A stretch of 18,483 nt of DNA from Thermomicrobiales bacterium (GTDB lineage Bacteria > Chloroflexota > Chloroflexia > Thermomicrobiales > UBA6265): assembly GCA_025928535.1 (NCBI GenBank), contig JAICJJ010000005.1, forward strand, positions 1-18,483, read 5' to 3'. The position numbers and the translations under genes are program-made. A model generated the notes under the pieces. It had not been told where the DNA came from. It was given only the letters and a program-made list of their open reading frames with translations, and did no database searches. Positions 15,153 through 18,483 of this stretch are shown piece by piece (position 1 is the stretch's first letter; each line of letters opens with the position of its first letter).

Positions 15153-15377
15153 ATGGTGGAGCGTGAAGGGCGCGGGCTCGTCCTCTACGTGCTGCTCGAC
15201 GTCGCGACCGATCCGGATGCGCGCGCGCTCGGCGAACGCCTTGGAGCGGCGCTCGGCGATCTCGACGACCGGGTGATCGGCTTCGCCCTGGGCGATGTCG
15301 AACCGATCGATCTGACGTTCGAAGACGAAAGCAATAACGGCTCCGAACACGAACTGAGCGACCAGCAACCGCGGTGA
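15153..15377 (+). CDS. Small acidic hypothetical protein
   Basis: 74 residues. The start is decided by a near-perfect ribosome-binding site (GAAGGAGG, 7 bases before the ATG). The sequence shows a beta strand (GLVLYVLLDV), a helix (DARALGERLGAALGDL), a second strand (RVIGFALGD) and an acidic, Asn/Gln-rich tail. No family is recognised. An extended -10-like TGCTACGC lies near 15094-15101. It converges with the acetyltransferase gene, leaving 12 bases between the stops. Confidence 0.65.
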   Translation: MVEREGRGLVLYVLLDVATDPDARALGERLGAALGDLDDRVIGFALGDVEPIDLTFEDESNNGSEHELSDQQPR

Positions 15378-15389
15378 GCGCCGCCGAAA

Positions 15390-15983
15390 TCAGCCGGACC
15401 GACGGGCGGACACATCGCCGGGCGTCAACGCGAAGACGAGCGCGTCGGCGACCGCGTCGTCCGGAGCGGCGAAGCCGTTGCGCAGCCGACCTTCGTAGAC
15501 GAAGCCGCAGCGAACCGCCACCAGCCGACTCCGCTCGTTACGCGCGTCGCAGGTCAGTTCGAGCCGTCGCGCGTCGAGATCGTCGAAGGCGAAGTCGATC
15601 TGGCGCGCCACCGCTTCCGTGACATAACCTTTGCCTTGCTCGCTCGCCCGGATCCAGTAGCCGACTTCGAAGAGGCGTCGATCCCAATCGTGGACATGCA
15701 GACCCGTGCCGCCGAGAAAGCGCCCCGTCTCGGCGTCGAACATGCCGAGCATCAATTCACTGCGGATCAGCCAGTTCGCGGCAACGCGAGCGCACCAGTC
15801 GCGGGTGTCATCGACGATCCGGTGCGCATCGACCCAGGTCATCCACGCCGCCAGATGCTCACGCGATTCGTCGATTGCGGCGAAGATCGCCTCGGCGTCG
15901 TCCGGACGGAGCGGGCGGAGGACGAGCCGCGGCGAGCGCAATGCGTCGGGCAGGGCGATGGCGGTCGGCCGGCGATCGGTCAT
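15390..15983 (-). CDS. GNAT-family N-acetyltransferase (RimJ/RimL-like)
   Basis: A 197-residue protein of usual length for RimJ/RimL-type acetyltransferases. It opens with the typical S-P-R-L-V-L-R-P-L-R-P-D-D-A-E (17-31). It then has the central strand (FEVGYWI), the acetyl-CoA pyrophosphate loop E-Q-G-K-G-Y-V-T-E-A (115-124), a C-D-A-R-N-E-R-S strand-helix, and G-F-V-Y-E-G-R-L-R-N-G (160-170). The family acetylates N-termini of ribosomal proteins or small amines using acetyl-CoA; the substrate here is not deducible. The ATG at 15983 was chosen because GAGGAG lies 6 bases upstream; the TTG further up lacks this. Confidence 0.9.
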   Translation of the reverse strand: MTDRRPTAIALPDALRSPRLVLRPLRPDDAEAIFAAIDESREHLAAWMTWVDAHRIVDDTRDWCARVAANWLIRSELMLGMFDAETGRFLGGTGLHVHDWDRRLFEVGYWIRASEQGKGYVTEAVARQIDFAFDDLDARRLELTCDARNERSRLVAVRCGFVYEGRLRNGFAAPDDAVADALVFALTPGDVSARRSG

Positions 15984-16046
15984 CGCGAACTCCTCACGCA
16001 AGGGCAGCGGCGAACCAACGAACGCGAATCATAGCGGAGGGAGTCG

Positions 16047-16328
16047 ATGGGGCGACCGGCGATGACGGAAGAGCAATGGAGCGTCGCGGCGACGATGCTC
16101 GCCAATGCGCTCCGCAAGGTCGATCACCTCGATGCGACCCGGCAACGCGCCGGCGACGATCTGATGCACGCGGCCGGGGCGGGGCGGCGGGCCGAAGCGG
16201 CCGAAGCCTACGCGCGCGGCATGATCGACTTGCTGGCCGTTCTCTTCGACGGGGGCCGGCCGGCCGCCGAACGGCTGGCGACCGCGGCCGCGGCGATGGC
16301 GCGGCGCGACGGCGCGCACGAAGGCTGA
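16047..16328 (+). CDS. Small helical hypothetical protein
   Basis: 93 residues, mostly predicted alpha-helix and Ala-rich (EEQWSVAATMLANALRKVDH, then AAEAYARGMIDLLAVLF). GGAGGGAG sits just before the ATG at 16047. No family recognised and no motif or membrane segment. It is divergent from the acetyltransferase gene (63 bases between the starts) and its stop is 8 bases from the convergent DUF2007-like gene. Confidence 0.6.
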   Translation: MGRPAMTEEQWSVAATMLANALRKVDHLDATRQRAGDDLMHAAGAGRRAEAAEAYARGMIDLLAVLFDGGRPAAERLATAAAAMARRDGAHEG

Positions 16329-16336
16329 ACAGCACT

Positions 16337-16588
16337 TCACCCCTCCGACGCGTCATCCGGCGCCGCCTCCAGGTCCCGGACGATCGCTTCCGCTTCGGCC
16401 AGGCGCGAACGCAGCACGTAGAGATCGTGCTCCAGCGTCGCCGCCGACGCCCAGGCGCCGTAGCCGGGTCCCCGCGGCTTGGCCATCGACCGGATGCCCG
16501 CCGCTTGCAGCACATCGGCGTAGAGGTTCGCCAGCGGCTCGTTGGCGACGGTGGCCAGATAGACGATCGGATCGTCTCGTTCGTGCAT
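16337..16588 (-). CDS. DUF2007-like small signal-transducing protein
   Basis: An 83-residue protein. V-Y-L-A-T-V-A-N-E-P-L-A-N-L-Y-A-D-V-L-Q-A-A-G-I opens the DUF2007 pattern (strand, then a helix scanning for E-A-x-G-I). It is followed by a glycine loop (R-G-P-G-Y-G-A-W) and the closing D-L-Y-V-L-x-x-x-L-A-E-A-E-A-I-V helix. This small ferredoxin-like domain is annotated as a putative signal-transducing or regulatory protein; the ligand is unknown. The ATG at 16588 has AAGGGG upstream. The longer frame reaching to 16912 would overlap topoisomerase IB, so I rejected it. The 190 bases to the divergent topoisomerase gene likely hold both promoters. Confidence 0.68.
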   Translation of the reverse strand: MHERDDPIVYLATVANEPLANLYADVLQAAGIRSMAKPRGPGYGAWASAATLEHDLYVLRSRLAEAEAIVRDLEAAPDDASEG

Positions 16589-16778
16589 CGCCGTGTCCCC
16601 TTCGAGGCCCGTTCTGGCACGCTCGCTGCGTAGGACGAACGCTCCGGCCATCGCCGGTTGACATCGGAATCCGTGCGACGCCACGGCTGCCTGGCGCCCG
16701 GAGCGCCCGCGCCGCGTCGACGACTCCGATTGAACATATTGTGGCGCGGCGCCCAGCATACGGCAGACGAGAGCGATC

Positions 16779-17969
16779 ATGGCGATCAGAAAAACCAGTG
16801 CGAAAACGGGCGCGTCGGCGACTGGATCACAGCGCGGAGGAACGCCCGCCCGGCGCTCCCGAGGCCAGGCGTTGGCGCCCCGCCAGCGGCGGCCGGCTCC
16901 GCGGCGCAGCATCCGGACAACCGGCGCCCGGCCGTCGCCGGCGGCGCTCGACGGCGCGATGGCGGCGAAAGCGGCGGGCTTGCACTACACGAACGATGAG
17001 GGGCCGGGCATCCGCCGCCGGCGGTCGGGCAAAGGGTGGCGCGACCTCGGGCCAGGCGGCGAGCCAATCCACGATCCGGAAACGCTTGCCCGCATCCGCG
17101 CCCTGGCGATTCCACCTGGGTGGACGAAGATCTGGATCGATCCCGATCCGCGCGGCCACATCCAGGCGACCGGCCGCGACGCCCGCGGCCGCAAGCAATA
17201 CCGCTATCACCCGCGCTGGCGCGAAGCGCGCGACGAGACCAAATTCCATCGCATCGTCGCCTTCGGGCAGGCGCTGCCCCAGTTGCGCGAGCGGGTCGAC
17301 GCCGACCTGGCGCATTCGGGAGCGGAGCGGGACAAGGTGCTGGCGACCGTCGTTCGCCTGTTGGAAACGACCTCGATCCGCGTCGGCAACGAAGAATACG
17401 CGCGGGAAAACGATTCCTACGGATTGACGACGCTGCGGGGCGATCAGGTCGCGGTCGCGGGGAGCACGGTCCATTTCACCTTCCGTGGCAAGAGCGGCAA
17501 GCCGCACGAGATCGACGTCCGCAACCGACAATTGGCTCGGATCGTCCACCGTTGCCAGGATTTGCCGGGGCAAACGCTCTTCACCTACCTCGACGCCAAG
17601 GGAGAAGCGCGGGCGATCGATTCGGGCGACGTCAACGCCTACGTGCACGCGATCCTGGGCGAGGCGTATTCGGCGAAAGATTTCCGAACCTGGAACGCGA
17701 CCGTTTTCGCCGCTCAGGAACTGCAGCGGATCGGCCCAGCGACGACGCAGACGGCGGCCCACGCCAATGTCGTCCACGCGATCGACGCGGTGGCGGCGCG
17801 CCTGCGCAACACGCGGGCGGTTTGCCGCCAGAGTTACATCCATCCGGCGATCCTCGAGGGCTACCGCGACGGCTCGCTGCTGCCGGCGTTGGCGGAGGCA
17901 AGCCACGCGGCCAACGGCCACAGCGCAGCCGAAGCCGCCGTGCTCGCGTATCTCGAAACGCGCGCCTGA
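16779..17969 (+). CDS. DNA topoisomerase IB (poxvirus-like)
   Basis: A 396-residue type IB topoisomerase that relaxes supercoils through a 3'-phosphotyrosine intermediate. The nucleophile is Y353 in V-C-R-Q-S-Y-I-H-P. Supporting catalytic residues are R201 (S-I-R-V-G-N-E), K238 (F-R-G-K-S-G-K) and R303 (D-F-R-T-W-N-A-T). The position nine residues before the Tyr, His in vaccinia, is N344, as in the Deinococcus-type bacterial enzymes. The N-terminal domain includes I-P-P-G-W-T-K-I-W-I and G-R-D-A-R-G-R-K-Q-Y-R-Y-H. The first ~60 residues are an extra Arg/Ser/Ala-rich tail, possibly for DNA contact. TTGAAC at 16730-16735 could be a -35, but no good -10 follows. Confidence 0.95.
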   Translation: MAIRKTSAKTGASATGSQRGGTPARRSRGQALAPRQRRPAPRRSIRTTGARPSPAALDGAMAAKAAGLHYTNDEGPGIRRRRSGKGWRDLGPGGEPIHDPETLARIRALAIPPGWTKIWIDPDPRGHIQATGRDARGRKQYRYHPRWREARDETKFHRIVAFGQALPQLRERVDADLAHSGAERDKVLATVVRLLETTSIRVGNEEYARENDSYGLTTLRGDQVAVAGSTVHFTFRGKSGKPHEIDVRNRQLARIVHRCQDLPGQTLFTYLDAKGEARAIDSGDVNAYVHAILGEAYSAKDFRTWNATVFAAQELQRIGPATTQTAAHANVVHAIDAVAARLRNTRAVCRQSYIHPAILEGYRDGSLLPALAEASHAANGHSAAEAAVLAYLETRA

Positions 17970-17990
17970 GGACGAGTCGGAAAGTAGGGA

Positions 17991-18180
17991 AGTCGAGGAG
18001 TCGAGGAGTCGAGGAGTCGAGGAGTCGAGGAGAGTGTAGACGTGGCGCCGCAGGGAAGGTCATCCTGAGCCGCAGCGAAGGATCTCGTCGTTCGCGTCTG
18101 CACAGACCGAGATGCTTCGCTGCGGCTCAGCATGACGGGGGTCGAGGCGTCGCCACTTCTCGACTCCTCGACTCCTCGAC
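17991..18180. repeat. Nested inverted-repeat element (8-nt repeats around a hairpin)
   Basis: The 300-base gap between topoisomerase IB and the ABC gene is non-coding. Bases 17991-18030 hold five perfect tandem copies of AGTCGAGG, with degenerate units before them. Bases 18159-18180 hold the reverse complement (CTCGACTC units, about 2.5 copies). Together they form the outer arms of a stem, and the 78-bp hairpin element at 18059-18136 lies inside. The remainder, 18181-18269, holds a -10-like TACAGT (18214-18219) upstream of the ABC gene. Confidence 0.8.
18059..18136. repeat. Intact 78-bp palindromic intergenic repeat (copy 2)
   Basis: The left arm at 18059-18080 and the right arm at 18115-18136 are 22 bases each and pair at 21 of 22 positions (GTCATCCTGAGCC... 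against ...GGCTCAGCATGAC). Inside, GATCTCG/CGAGATG and GTCTG/CAGAC extend the pairing to a 2-base loop. The ends and internal landmarks match the copy at 8042-8119. The GTCATCCTGAG...AGCATGAC motif recurs in intergenic DNA of many bacteria, from memory, so this is probably a small non-autonomous repeat family. Confidence 0.8.
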
Positions 18181-18269
18181 CCGTTCTCGCCGTCTTGCCG
18201 TCTCGTCGTGCGGTACAGTAGCGCGGCGAACCGACCCATGGCTTCAGCCCGTCTCCACGGGAGCGACCG

Positions 18270-18483
18270 ATGCGCGACGCCCTGCTCCGGGCGACCGGGA
18301 TCGTCAAGCGGTATGGCGGCATCGACGCGCTGCGCGGCGTCGATCTGACGATTGCCGATGGCGAGATTCACGCCCTGATGGGCGAAAACGGCGCCGGCAA
18401 ATCGACGATGGCCAAGATCATCGCCGGCGTCACCCAGCCGGACGGCGGCGCGATCGAATGGCGCGGCCGGCCAGTCGCCTTCC
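18270..18483 (+). CDS. Sugar-type ABC transporter ATP-binding protein (3' end missing)
   Basis: The first 71 residues of an ABC ATPase that runs past the window edge. It starts at the ATG at 18270 with GGGAG upstream. Visible features are an A-loop-like Y15 (V-K-R-Y-G-G), L-R-G-V-D-L, and the Walker [10 protein letters not shown] at 38-46. A-G-V-T-Q-P-D-G-G and a switch-like strand follow. The [15 protein letters not shown] wording is typical of the RbsA/MglA/XylG class, the double-domain ATPases of monosaccharide importers. Permease and binding-protein genes would be expected downstream. Confidence 0.92.
   Translation, partial: MRDALLRATGIVKRYGGIDALRGVDLTIADGEIHALMGENGAGKSTMAKIIAGVTQPDGGAIEWRGRPVAF

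Noticed and set aside
17112..17125. TCCACCTGGGTGGA, close to the palindrome at 10087
   Set aside because: It lies inside the topoisomerase gene and encodes the conserved Pro-Pro-Gly-Trp residues, so coding constraint explains it.
17991..18030. Tandem repeats that might suggest a CRISPR array
   Set aside because: The unit is only 8 bases with no spacers and no cas genes nearby.

Overview
This is an 18.5 kb window of very GC-rich bacterial chromosome that is tightly packed with genes. The sequence style points to Chloroflexota, most likely a Thermomicrobia/Sphaerobacter-like lineage. This rests on recalled family traits rather than a search: Pro-Thr 'PTPTP' extracytoplasmic tails, a Tat-exported cysteine-rich protein beginning MDGERFD with an SRRGVLG motif, a poxvirus-type bacterial topoisomerase IB, and a Bat-like VWA operon. 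No rRNA, tRNA, transposase or CRISPR array was seen.

Layout. (A) 1-6955, + strand: a Bat-like operon. It has the 3' part of a membrane-anchored Gln/Gly/Ser-rich protein, a DUF58 protein, a BatA-type VWA protein, and a large double-VWA membrane protein. The first three overlap by 1-4 bases and the fourth follows after 9 bases. A MoxR AAA+ ATPase would be expected upstream, outside the window. (B) 7022-7987, +: a CorA-family Mg2+ channel, followed by a decayed hairpin repeat. (C) 8209-10010, - strand: a divergent macro-domain protein and an FrsA-like alpha/beta hydrolase joined by an ATGA overlap. A recognisable -10 box and a perfect 14-bp palindrome lie upstream. (D) 10189-12131, -: an ECF sigma factor and its zinc-type membrane anti-sigma factor joined by a GTGA overlap, with a hairpin terminator after the pair. 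(E) 12132-12297: an intergenic region holding a perfect 14-bp palindrome identical to the core of ParB-binding parS sites. It also overlaps where an ECF -35 box would sit. (F) 12298-13362, -: a YihY/UPF0761 membrane protein, divergent from (G) 13526-14365, +: an archease-like protein and a small protein with an internal duplication. (H) 14519-16588: small accessory genes, namely the Cys-rich Tat protein, two unrecognised small ORFs with strong ribosome-binding sites, a RimJ/RimL-type acetyltransferase and a DUF2007-like protein. (I) 16779-17969, +: DNA topoisomerase IB. (J) 17970-18269: a 300-base non-coding region with a nested inverted-repeat element. (K) 18270-end: the start of a sugar-type ABC transporter ATPase, cut by the window edge.

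Most genes are housekeeping or envelope-related and several are recognisable. The strongest unexplained signals are the parS-like palindrome, the two-copy 78-bp hairpin element (one copy nested inside an 8-nt-repeat inverted repeat), the macro/hydrolase pair with its operator-like palindrome, and the archease-like gene with a duplicated-repeat partner. I did not find a clearly new multi-gene defence or biosynthetic system.
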